From Spartobacteria bacterium (GTDB taxonomy: Bacteria > Verrucomicrobiota > Verrucomicrobiia > Chthoniobacterales > Chthoniobacteraceae): 7,202 bases of DNA. Shown one piece after another: positions 1-6,311 of the stretch. The notes beneath the pieces were generated by a model that saw only the letters and a program-made list of their open reading frames with translations, did no database searches and was not told where the DNA came from. The stretch is from contig JANXWU010000225.1 in the NCBI GenBank assembly GCA_025350985.1, positions 1 to 7,202 on the forward strand, read 5' to 3'. How positions within the stretch are numbered: the stretch's first letter is position 1; each line of letters opens with the position of its first letter. The translations under genes were made by a program, and so were the position numbers.

Positions 1-51
1 TTTCGGCGAGGCGCCGAAACCAGCACGCGAGGCGCGTGCGCTCCCCAGATC
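1..51. repeat. REP-like twin-hairpin repeat, copy 1 (downstream of the RAYT in gene orientation)
   Basis: Two perfect hairpins stand side by side: arms 1-8 and 12-19 (TTTCGGCG / CGCCGAAA) and arms 23-29 and 33-39 (GCACGCG / CGCGTGC), each with an AGG loop. The tail CTCCCC-A-GATC is shared with copy 2. On the minus strand it is translated within the priA frame as GSARASRAGFGASPK. It may be cut by the window edge. Confidence 0.85.
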
Positions 52-1272
52 CTGCGTCCACAACCACGCATATTCTTCGTTTTGTTTTGCCACACCCGAG
101 TCCCACGGATTCCTGCAAATGTATTGAAACTTTTCTTCCAAATCCGAATCCGAGCGAATCAATCGGTCGAACGATTCCTTTTCCCAAACCGCACCATTTT
201 GTTCGCGCAGTTTGTTGATGCGATGCGCTGACGCTGACTTGATTCCCTGCAAAATTTCCGTGAGCGACCAGAAAATCGGATCACCTTTTGGATCGTTCTC
301 TTTGATCTGCGGCTCGAAAAGCAAGTGAGCATGATCGGGCATTACGCACGCGGCGTAGAGTTCGTATTGATGATGCTCATGCGCGTGGAGAATGCTTTTC
401 AAAACGATGTCGCGTTCGGTGGCGATAAGCGGGCGGCGTTCGTGTGCGGAAAATGTGACTGCGTATTTTCCCCAAGGGCGTTCAAAATGCGGAAGGCGGC
501 GTTTGGAGTAGGTTGCGCCGCTGGAAGTGGGCGGCTGCGCCGGCTGGTTTGGAGTTTCCGGCGAGGCGCCGGAAACAGCACGCGAGGGCGCGTGCGCTCC
601 CCGGATCGCGTCGCTTCGCTCAATCGTGCGCTTCACTTCTTCAAACACCGCGCGTTGTTCCGCATTCAGTTCGAGCTTCGGCGCGTGGAGAAAAGTTTCG
701 CCGGCGTGCGGATCGCGCTGCACGGGCGCGTCAGTGGTGACAATGAAACCTTTCTTTTCCAAAGTCGAAATCACCTGGTGCGTTGCGCCGATTTCTTTCA
801 GCAATTGCGCGGCGGGAACCGCGTCGCCGGACCTTTTGAGCAAATCAACGACCGCCCATTGTTTCACGGCTTTGCGTTCGAGTTCGGCGAGTTCGTGATC
901 GCCAATTTCACGCGCGAGTTTCACAAACATCTGCACCTTGAAACCGGTGTCGCCCTTGCGAATGACCTGCGGCAGCACGGCGCGCATCGCGGCTTCAAGT
1001 TCGCAGCAATAGTAATCGGCGATCCAGTGTGCGAGCCGCACGAGCAGCGGCGAGAGGATCGGTTTGCGGCCGATGATCTCGGCGATCGGACGCACGCCGC
1101 GCGCTTCGGTTTCGTCGAGCAATTCGATCACCGTCGCGAGCAAAAGCCGCGTCCGAACCGGGACGCGCACGCGCGATCCCACTTCGATTTTTCCGTCGAG
1201 CGGCGCGGGGATTTCGTAGTCGAACGCGTGGCTGCCCGATTGATCGACAATGACCCGCGCGAATTTTGGCAT
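1..1272 (-). CDS. priA: PriA N-terminal region with an in-frame RAYT transposase inside (partial, runs off left edge)
   Basis: PriA is the 3'-to-5' helicase that reloads the replisome at stalled forks. The start is ATG at 1272, and the frame stays open for all 424 codons to the window edge. Residues 1-110 match the 3'-end-binding domain (starts MPKFARVIVD; later RLAHWIADYYCCELEAAMRA). Residues about 145-195 look like the winged helix (KQWAVVDLLKRSGDAVPAAQ). Residues 202-224 (LNAEQRAVFEEV...) are the usual lead-in to the helicase domain, where a GVTGSGKTE Walker A should follow about 20 residues on. Instead, from residue 225 the same frame encodes a REP peptide, then a RAYT transposase (about 245-407), then another REP peptide (410-424). 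The helicase motifs are not in the window. No strong ribosome binding site is seen. The PriA identity is secure; whether the chimera is translated and functional is unknown. It is divergent from the transglycosylase gene, 95 bases away. Confidence 0.85.
   Translation of the reverse strand, partial: MPKFARVIVDQSGSHAFDYEIPAPLDGKIEVGSRVRVPVRTRLLLATVIELLDETEARGVRPIAEIIGRKPILSPLLVRLAHWIADYYCCELEAAMRAVLPQVIRKGDTGFKVQMFVKLAREIGDHELAELERKAVKQWAVVDLLKRSGDAVPAAQLLKEIGATHQVISTLEKKGFIVTTDAPVQRDPHAGETFLHAPKLELNAEQRAVFEEVKRTIERSDAIRGAHAPSRAVSGASPETPNQPAQPPTSSGATYSKRRLPHFERPWGKYAVTFSAHERRPLIATERDIVLKSILHAHEHHQYELYAACVMPDHAHLLFEPQIKENDPKGDPIFWSLTEILQGIKSASAHRINKLREQNGAVWEKESFDRLIRSDSDLEEKFQYICRNPWDSGVAKQNEEYAWLWTQDLGSARASRAGFGASPK
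555..607. repeat. REP-like twin-hairpin repeat, copy 2 (upstream of the RAYT in gene orientation)
   Basis: It has the same orientation and layout as the copy at 1-51. Arms 555-563 and 567-575 (TTTCCGGCG / CGCCGGAAA) surround an AGG loop, and arms 578-584 and 589-595 (GCACGCG / CGCGTGC) surround an AGGG loop. Compared with copy 1, the first hairpin has gained one base in each arm so that pairing is kept, which argues for selection on the structure. The minus strand reads GAHAPSRAVSGASPE in the priA frame. Confidence 0.87.
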
Positions 1273-1367
1273 CGCCCGGATGTTAGCCGCCGCGGCGCGA
1301 TTCGAGCAACGTGTGATTGGCGCGTTTTTTCGTGGAAACTTTCGCGCCTCCGCTGTTACCTCCCGCC

Positions 1368-1973
1368 ATGTTGCGCGCGCTTTGGAGATTCATCACGATC
1401 ATCATTTTGGCCGGCCTGGTCGGCGCGGCGCTCGTGCTCGTGCTGTCGCCGAATCCACGGCTGACGGTGCAGGAATGGCAGACTTACCCGAACAATGATC
1501 GCTACGACGAACTCATCGTCGAACTCGCCCAGAAATACGAGGTTGATCCGATGCTGGTGAAGGCGATCGTCTGGCGCGAAAGCTCGTTTCAAAAAGACAA
1601 GGTCGGCAAGGACGGCGAACGGGGGCTGATGCAGGTGACGGAAGGCGCGGCGAAGGAATGGGTGAAGGCGGAGAAGGTGGAAAATTTCGTGCCCACGGAT
1701 TTGTTCGACGCGAAGACAAATATCGACGCAGGGACGTTTTATTTGAAGAAGTCGTTGGACCGCTGGAAGACGAAGGACGATCCGCTGACGTTTGCGCTGG
1801 CCGAGTACAACGCCGGACATGGGCGGGTGCAGCATTGGATCGAGGACAGCAACATGGGCAAGGCGGCGACGGCGTCGGATTTGCTCGACACGATTTCGTT
1901 TCCGGGGACGAAAAATTACATCGAGGCGATCGTGAGCCGCCGGGATTTTTACAAAAAACGCGGGCGGCTTTGA
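1368..1973 (+). CDS. Membrane-anchored lytic transglycosylase (SLT domain)
   Basis: This 201-residue protein should cleave the MurNAc-GlcNAc bond of peptidoglycan, forming 1,6-anhydro ends. It has one N-terminal membrane segment (about residues 8-27, rich in I, L, V and A), probably an uncleaved anchor, with the enzyme domain in the periplasm. The SLT-family motifs are in order: VDPMLVKAIVWRESSF with the catalytic Glu at 71, GERGLMQVT at 83-91, and ALAEYNAGHGRV at 143-153. The length suits a minimal SLT domain without the helical solenoid of Slt70. I chose ATG 1368 because it leads straight into the membrane segment; an in-frame TTG at 1317 would add 17 unremarkable residues. No clear Shine-Dalgarno sequence is seen. 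It is divergent from priA and convergent with the next gene, whose stop lies 7 bases beyond its own. Confidence 0.9.
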   Translation: MLRALWRFITIIILAGLVGAALVLVLSPNPRLTVQEWQTYPNNDRYDELIVELAQKYEVDPMLVKAIVWRESSFQKDKVGKDGERGLMQVTEGAAKEWVKAEKVENFVPTDLFDAKTNIDAGTFYLKKSLDRWKTKDDPLTFALAEYNAGHGRVQHWIEDSNMGKAATASDLLDTISFPGTKNYIEAIVSRRDFYKKRGRL

Positions 1974-1987
1974 GCTTGCTTCAAGCT
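1973..1987. terminator. Short hairpin at the convergent gene junction, possible terminator
   Basis: AGCTTG-CTT-CAAGCT forms a perfect 6-base stem with a 3-base loop. It sits across the 7-base gap between the two convergent stop codons and includes the end of the minus-strand gene. There is no U tract on either side, so intrinsic termination would be weak. The position supports the call more than the structure does. Confidence 0.3.
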
Positions 1988-2772
1988 TCGGCGAACGTGG
2001 CTTGGGCGCGGAGTGGATCGCCGGCTTCGATCTTCAAATCGCGCAGCTTCAATCCGCCGAGCAGATAACCGGCGAGCGCGATGGGCTGGCGCTGGAGCTT
2101 GTCGAGTTGCGGGCGGATGAAACCCGAGGCCATCGTGCCGATCATCCCGCTGGCTTCGCAGGTGAGCTTGGAAAAATTCACGTTCAGCGCGTCGTCGATT
2201 TCCATCCAGCCCTGCACGCGAATGGTCGTGCTCATGAACATCGACGCGGTAATTTTCGCGTCGAACCCGAGCGAGCGCGGACCGAGCGAAGTGAAGGACA
2301 AAACGACCTTGTCGATTTTCGCGCCGTGCTTCGCGGCTTCGGCATGCGCGACGGTGCGCACGACTTTTTCCAAGTCGGCGTGCCGGATTTGTCCGTCGAT
2401 CGCGCCGCTGCGCGCGGTCTTCACAACCAGCGCGATTTTTTCCCGCGAATCGCGCGCGAAATCGAGACGCGCGCCGTCTGCAGTCAGATGAAAAATTACG
2501 GGCGAGTCGCAGCACAAAAATGGCGCGGCGGAGACTTCGAGACGGTCGATTTCCACGCCGGGTTTCTGGTCTTGGAAATGCCGCGCGGGCGGCTGGGTGT
2601 CCGCGTCGGCGCGTCCGCCGGAGAGGTCGATTTTCAGCACGGAGAAATGCGGAAATTCACCGGTCATTTCCACGATGCCTTTGGGCGCGCCGAACATTTT
2701 CAAGCCGTCGTCCAACGCCTGGCGGAACTGGTCGTTGCTGTTGGGAAAATCGGCGCCTGCGAGCGGAATCAT
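1981..2772 (-). CDS. Conserved-looking hypothetical protein, possible LmeA/DUF2993-like lipid-binding fold
   Basis: I do not recognise this 263-residue protein with certainty. It has no signal peptide or membrane segment. The C-terminal half (about 125-263) alternates short beta-strand-like stretches with an amphipathic helix: ADLEKVVRTVAHAEAAKHGA, then KIDKVVLSFTSLG, then GWMEIDDALNVNFSKLTCEA, ending LGGLKLRDLKIEAGDPLRAQATF. That order, with a final strand close to 'aGDPLRv.A', recalls the DUF2993/LmeA family, but this is a tentative inference. ATG 2772 is chosen because the first residues (MIPLAGADFP) lead into an even composition; upstream codons are in a divergent spacer. AAGGAG sits only one base from the ATG, too close for normal use; GAGGG about 11 bases upstream is the better-spaced site. 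It is divergent from the lipoprotein gene (83-base gap). Confidence 0.75.
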   Translation of the reverse strand: MIPLAGADFPNSNDQFRQALDDGLKMFGAPKGIVEMTGEFPHFSVLKIDLSGGRADADTQPPARHFQDQKPGVEIDRLEVSAAPFLCCDSPVIFHLTADGARLDFARDSREKIALVVKTARSGAIDGQIRHADLEKVVRTVAHAEAAKHGAKIDKVVLSFTSLGPRSLGFDAKITASMFMSTTIRVQGWMEIDDALNVNFSKLTCEASGMIGTMASGFIRPQLDKLQRQPIALAGYLLGGLKLRDLKIEAGDPLRAQATFAEA

Positions 2773-2855
2773 GCTCCTTATTTCCCTCAACCGTGCGGCT
2801 TGGCAAGGGCGCAAAACGAAGTTGCGCAAACCGCTTCGGCTTGGGAACGTGCGGC

Positions 2856-3251
2856 GTGCATTTGAAACGAATTCCCCTTTTCCTGGCGCTCGCGTGCGCG
2901 GCGCTGCTGACGGCTTGCGACACGCTCGAAGATCAACTCGGCGGGCCGCCAAAATACTCACGCGTGATCGAGACGAACGTGCGCGGCGAATGGCTGTTTA
3001 CGTGGATCGCTGAGGGTGGGGTGCATCACGGCGATGAAGGCTGGAGCTTTCGCGCCGTGGAGCGGCACGTTTACAACAAGCCGGATTTGACGATCCACTA
3101 TCCGCTCGGACGCCGCGTGACTGTTGCCGCGCCGAATGTGCTCGTCGAGCCGGCGGAGAAACCGGAGTGGCTGGAGAGTCTGGACGCGGGTGCGGAGCGG
3201 GACAGTCAGCGCGACCGGAAGGTGTCGCGGCTGCACGGAGCGCGGCCTTAA
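2856..3251 (+). CDS. Small lipoprotein of unknown function
   Basis: This is a 131-residue product with a classical lipoprotein signal: a basic start (HLKRIP), a hydrophobic core (LFLALACAA), and the lipobox LLTAC, with Cys 21 as the lipidated residue. The mature part begins CDTLEDQLGG. It should be exported and anchored in a membrane; the Asp just after the Cys would mean inner-membrane retention by the E. coli rule, which may not apply here. The mature part has a compact segment with several aromatics (GEWLFTWIAEGG, GWSFRAVERHVYN, LTIHYPLGRRVTV) and then a charged tail rich in E, R and D. No family is recognised. The start is GTG 2856 or TTG 2862; no ATG fits, because upstream in-frame sequence overlaps the divergent gene. 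It is convergent with recO, with 18 bases between the two stops. Confidence 0.75.
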   Translation: MHLKRIPLFLALACAALLTACDTLEDQLGGPPKYSRVIETNVRGEWLFTWIAEGGVHHGDEGWSFRAVERHVYNKPDLTIHYPLGRRVTVAAPNVLVEPAEKPEWLESLDAGAERDSQRDRKVSRLHGARP

Positions 3252-3269
3252 AGCGGCGAACGCGCGCAC

Positions 3270-3806
3270 TTAGGCGAAGCGTTTCAACAACTCCGCGCGC
3301 TCGGAGGGCAGGCGCCCGCAAACGTGTCCGAGCGCCATCGCGGGCGATTGTTTTTTTTCCACCCGCAACCCGAGCAGTCGGCACAGCTCGGACTCAAAGT
3401 GCCGCAGCGCGCGCTGGTCGGCGGCTGCGTTTTGAAGATAAGAAAGTGCGCGCGAAAGTAAATCGAACAGCTCCGGCGCTTCGTGTTCGGGCTCGGTCGC
3501 GAGATCGATCAGTTCGGAAAAGTACGACGCGAGCAGGACGCGTCCGTAATCGCGCCGGAGGCCGTCGAAGGGATCGCGCAGGGCAACTTCCTTCAAAAGA
3601 TGCAGGTCACTTTTTGCGCTGCGAATGAAAGAAATTTCGCAGCCGAAAAACAGGTCGAGCTTGCCGGCGAACGGGCTTTTGGGACGGCGCGCGCCTTTGG
3701 CAACGGTCTTTATTTTTCCATGAGTCTGCGTGAACCAGGTGACGATCAGGCTCGTGTCGGTGAGCTTCGTCAGGCGCAGCAGAAAGGCGGGCGTGGTCTC
3801 GGTCAA
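3270..3806 (-). CDS. recO: DNA repair protein RecO (short form)
   Basis: RecO works with RecR and RecF to load RecA on SSB-coated single-stranded DNA in gap repair. The 178-residue product shows the RecO N-terminal OB-fold pattern: AFLLRLTKLTDTSLIVTWFT, HGKIKTVAKGARRPKSPFAG, then KLDLFFGCEISF. The helical part follows (ALRDPFDGLRRDYGRVLLAS, and RALRHFESELCRLLGL). Typical RecO is about 240 residues and has a four-cysteine zinc site after the LLGL segment; here that region is shortened to about 30 residues with one Cys (GHVCG). The start is TTG 3806, the only suitable start near the conserved region. It has no Shine-Dalgarno sequence, but its first bases overlap the stop of the upstream gene (shared TTGA), which suggests translational coupling. 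Confidence 0.88.
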   Translation of the reverse strand: MTETTPAFLLRLTKLTDTSLIVTWFTQTHGKIKTVAKGARRPKSPFAGKLDLFFGCEISFIRSAKSDLHLLKEVALRDPFDGLRRDYGRVLLASYFSELIDLATEPEHEAPELFDLLSRALSYLQNAAADQRALRHFESELCRLLGLRVEKKQSPAMALGHVCGRLPSERAELLKRFA

Positions 3807-5848
3807 TTCGGGGCGAAAGGCGATTCGTGCGGCGCGAGGCCACCGAGTTGAAAACCAGGCTGGTGATGACGGACGGCATCGACATTGTTCGTCACAGCGT
3901 CATCCAACGACGCGGGCGTAAATTTTTTCACGGTGTTCTCGATTTGGGTGAGGAGGGAGTCGCGTTGAGTCGCCGCCAAGCCGGTGAAATAATCGACGGC
4001 AGCCTCCGCGGCGGCACCGGCGATGAGCGGGCCGGCGCTGACGTTTTGCCGGACGATGTTGGCGATGACTTGGAGGAGGATGTTGGTGTTGCTCGTGGTC
4101 GCAGGAGAGGGAATCAATGCGACCAAGTCGAACGCCAAGGCGCCGAGACGCTGATAGGTTAGGTCGCCCTTCACGCCGGGCGCGGAGGCGAGCGCGGTGG
4201 CGATCAGGGGCGCGTAGGCGAGGGGCACCGTGCCATTGTTAATAAGCCCGCCCAATTCGACGGCGACATCGACCGCGTTGTCGGGCAGCGCCTTGGCCAG
4301 CGCGGCGGCGATGGTCGCGGTGAATCGCAACGCGGTCGGCGAGGACTTGACGATTTGCGCGGCCACGTCGCCGGCGAAAAGCGGGTTGTTCATCGCAATG
4401 CCGACGGCGATGGCGGCGGAGAGCGTGGGCAGTTGGGCTGCGAGTTTGCCGGCGAAGGCGGCCTGCGCGGTGCCGAGCGTTTCGGCGTCCGCGCCCGTGA
4501 CGAGTTGCGAGACCGACTCCGCAACCGGCGTGGTGAGCCGGGTCGCCGAGATGACCGCGACGGCGATGGCAATTTTGTCGTCTTCGGTGGCGGTCGTGCC
4601 GGCGACAGTTTTCGCGACGTTCGCGACTTGGGCGGGGACTTTGAACACGGCGGCGGTCCTCGCGATGGCGACGGCAAAGGCGGCCTTGTTGGAGATGTCG
4701 GTGTTGGTGATGATGGCCAGCGCAATTTGCCCGGCGCCCGCCGGAACCCGTGCGGCGACGGCGGAGGCGATGAGACCTTTTTCCAAGTCGCTCCGACCGC
4801 TGGCGACGGCGGAGGCAATGGCGGTGACGGAGGCGAGGTCGCCCAAGACTCCGGCGGCGGCGCTGGCGGCGAACGAGGGCCGCAAAGCGGCGGTGATCGC
4901 CGGGCGCGCGGCGGCGGCGTCGGCGTTGAGCACGGCCGCGATGATGGCTGAAGCCGCACTGGGCGTGGAGTCAACGAGGCCTTGCGTGATGAGGCCTTTG
5001 AGGGTGGCGGTGCGATTGGCGGCGAGGGTGACGGCGCAGGCGGCTTGGTCGGAGATGAGCGGGCCGATGGCGGCGGAGATATTCACCGCGGCGGCGGGGA
5101 TTTTTGAAATGGCGAGAGCGGCGAGGGATTGTCTGTCGGCGTCGTTGCTGAAGCTCGAAGCACCTCCGGCGACGATGGCGGCGACGGTGACCGGATTTCT
5201 AGCGGAAGCGGCAGCGACGGCGAGCGTGAAATTGCCCCGGTCGCCCGCGCTGGTGGAGGGCACGCCGGTGCCGGCGACGAGCTTGACGAAAGCCGTGATC
5301 GCGACCGTGTCGGAGGCCAAAGTGGTGACGCCGCTTTTGGCAAACACGGTTTTATCCAAGACCGCCGGCCCGATGGCGGTGATGATGTCACCCGTGGCTG
5401 GGGGATTTGCTGTGAGCGCAGCCGTCGCGACCGCAGCCCGGCCCGCGTCCGTCATGCCAGTGACGCTCGCCGCCGCGCCGGCGATGCGTGCGGTGTCGCC
5501 GGGATCGGCCGCCGCGCCGCCAATGGTCAGCACCGCATCATGAACCAAGGCAAAAGCGATCTTCACCCGATCCGCGCGGGCGGCGAGGACGGCGGCGACG
5601 TAATTGAACGCGTCCGGTGACGGGCTGAAGTCGTCGGCAATGGCCGTGCTGGTGGCGGCGATGAGCGCGGCGGCTGGCGATTTGGCCACTGTGAATCCCT
5701 CACCGAGGTAGAGAAGGTTTAGCTCACCTTGCACGCCGTCCAGATAGTCCGCGCGCACTTCAGTCACCCACCCGAGAAGGCACAGGAAAAAAGCGAACGG
5801 GAGTAGAAGCTTGAGGTTGGCGGCAGGATGAAGCTTCACGCGCTGCAT
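3803..5848 (-). CDS. Secreted alanine-rich alpha-helical repeat protein, function unknown
   Basis: This 681-residue product has an N-terminal export signal (LKLLLPFAFFLCLLGWVTEV, cleavage probably near VRA-DYLDG). The rest, up to about residue 610, is made of degenerate units of about 30-36 residues. Each appears as a helix with small residues (as in DDKIAIAVAVISATRL), often a Pro, then a second helix (as in VAESVSQLVTG). Other units begin EKGLIASAVAARVPAG, KAAFAVAIARTAAV and DRQSLAALAISKIPAA. This suggests an alpha-solenoid or a long helical rod in the periplasm or outside the cell. The last 70 residues are less repetitive and end without a membrane segment or sorting signal. No known family is recognised. 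The start is ATG 5848; a GTG three codons in is possible. Its stop overlaps the recO start by 4 bases. Its high GC and alanine content leaves long antisense frames open, which I take to be by-products. Confidence 0.85.
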   Translation of the reverse strand: MQRVKLHPAANLKLLLPFAFFLCLLGWVTEVRADYLDGVQGELNLLYLGEGFTVAKSPAAALIAATSTAIADDFSPSPDAFNYVAAVLAARADRVKIAFALVHDAVLTIGGAAADPGDTARIAGAAASVTGMTDAGRAAVATAALTANPPATGDIITAIGPAVLDKTVFAKSGVTTLASDTVAITAFVKLVAGTGVPSTSAGDRGNFTLAVAAASARNPVTVAAIVAGGASSFSNDADRQSLAALAISKIPAAAVNISAAIGPLISDQAACAVTLAANRTATLKGLITQGLVDSTPSAASAIIAAVLNADAAAARPAITAALRPSFAASAAAGVLGDLASVTAIASAVASGRSDLEKGLIASAVAARVPAGAGQIALAIITNTDISNKAAFAVAIARTAAVFKVPAQVANVAKTVAGTTATEDDKIAIAVAVISATRLTTPVAESVSQLVTGADAETLGTAQAAFAGKLAAQLPTLSAAIAVGIAMNNPLFAGDVAAQIVKSSPTALRFTATIAAALAKALPDNAVDVAVELGGLINNGTVPLAYAPLIATALASAPGVKGDLTYQRLGALAFDLVALIPSPATTSNTNILLQVIANIVRQNVSAGPLIAGAAAEAAVDYFTGLAATQRDSLLTQIENTVKKFTPASLDDAVTNNVDAVRHHQPGFQLGGLAPHESPFAPN

Positions 5849-5978
5849 CCGGTACAGGAAAAGTTCGCAAAAGCAAACGCGTGGGCGGAGCCGAGGGCGG
5901 CCCTGAAACGAAGAGTCGGGTCGTGTTAAAGAAGGCTTGACAAAAATGAGTCCGCTGATCTCGCACGCCTTCAGTTCG

Positions 5979-6007
5979 ATTATGGCTTAAAATGTCAAGG
6001 GTGAAAA
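5979..6007 (-). promoter_or_regulatory. Candidate sigma-70 type promoter for the helical-repeat gene
   Basis: On the minus strand, TTTTCA (6007-6002) and CATAAT (5984-5979) are separated by 17 bases. They match the consensus at 4 of 6 and 5 of 6 positions. Transcription would start near 5972, giving a leader of about 120 bases before ATG 5848. This is inferred from sequence match only, in an AT-rich stretch where chance matches are common. Confidence 0.25.
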
Positions 6008-6041
6008 TTGAAAAATCGGCAAGATTTTTTGCGAAAAACGG

Positions 6042-6057
6042 GAAGATTTTTCTTTAC
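6042..6057 (+). repeat. 16-base direct repeat, copy 1 (GAAGATTTTTCTTTAC)
   Basis: This is identical to the copy at 6153-6168, with starts 111 bases apart. It is too long for a likely chance match, though the T-rich core lowers that weight. It could be an operator or a remnant duplication in the leader of the surface-protein gene. Confidence 0.6.
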
Positions 6058-6148
6058 CGCCATTTCGGCACCGGATAATCGGTAAAAACCTTGAGAGGAC
6101 GGACATGCAAATGGTGAACTGGCCTGGCGGAGCGAATGCCCCTCTGAA

Positions 6149-6168
6149 TAAAGAAGATTTTTCTTTAC
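6149..6168 (+). repeat. 16-base direct repeat, copy 2, within a perfect 7-base inverted repeat
   Basis: The repeat itself is 6153-6168. Here it is embedded in TAAAGAA-GATTT-TTCTTTA (6149-6167), a perfect 7-base inverted repeat with a 5-base centre, which the first copy lacks except for its innermost 3 bases. A dimeric regulator site is one reading; a weak hairpin is another. Confidence 0.5.
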
Positions 6169-6307
6169 AGGAACGAGCCCCGTTCGCTAATCCGTGTTTC
6201 ACTTTAGCGACCGCCTCGTGAATCCCATACTTTCAATCAGCTTCTCCCTCAGAAATTTTTAACCTTTTCCCTAACGATCCACAGTCTCACACCAAACGCC
6301 TCCCACC

Positions 6308-6311
6308 GGAG
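6308..6311 (+). promoter_or_regulatory. Possible ribosome binding site of the LEPR-XLL gene
   Basis: GGAG lies 11 bases before ATG 6323. The spacing is slightly long, but it is the only purine-rich match upstream of the start. Confidence 0.4.

Larger units (their letters stand above)
1..607 (-). mobile_element. REP-RAYT element: tyrosine transposase flanked by two REP-like repeats, inside priA
   Basis: RAYTs are single-copy relatives of IS200/IS605 (Y1) transposases that act on the REP hairpins around them. Read in the priA frame, the transposase part spans about 49-540. It begins near YSKRRLPHFERPWGKY (residues 255-270 of the fused frame). It carries the HUH motif in CVMPDHAHLLFEPQ (H314, H316), the FWSLTEILQGIKSASAHRIN helix, and the YICRNPWDSG segment whose Y384 is the probable nucleophile. 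The domain is about 160 residues, near the length of known RAYTs, and shows no stop. In this frame there is no ATG upstream of its conserved start apart from those of PriA; the nearest alternative starts are GTG codons at residues 209 and 213, inside PriA sequence. REP copies lie on both sides (1-51 and 555-607). The outer limit of the element may extend beyond the left edge. Confidence 0.85.

Noticed and set aside
1..607. Insertion in PriA as an intein
   Set aside because: The inserted part has no splicing motifs: no Cys or Ser at the start junction, no block B histidine region and no HN ending seen. The domain is a Y1 transposase, not a homing endonuclease.
325..1464. Long plus-strand open frame (379 codons) opposite priA
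   Set aside because: It lies antisense to the clear PriA and RAYT coding sequence and runs into the transglycosylase gene in another frame. Its translation is rich in R, F and H, with no recognisable domain.
2002..2865. Plus-strand open frame (287 codons) opposite the possible lipid-binding protein
   Set aside because: It is antisense to a better gene with a coherent protein composition. The translation is rich in R, H and F, as expected for the complement of a GC-rich gene.
4230..5543. Long plus-strand open frame (437 codons) opposite the helical-repeat gene
   Set aside because: An alanine-rich, GC-rich gene readily leaves its antisense frame free of stops. The translation is only A, S, T, V and M-rich and has no start context or domain.
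5937..5942. Perfect TTGACA on the plus strand as a -35 box for the LEPR-XLL gene
   Set aside because: No -10-like hexamer lies 16-18 bases downstream (CTCGCA at 17), and the gene starts almost 400 bases away.
6017..6032. Sigma-54-like GG...GC element (GGC-AAGATTTTTT-GC)
   Set aside because: The spacing between GG and GC is 11 bases instead of the required 10, and the surrounding consensus is poor.
5987..6202. 71-codon minus-strand frame in the intergenic region
   Set aside because: The start has no ribosome site, and the only internal pattern (KEKSS-F twice) is the direct DNA repeat read as protein.
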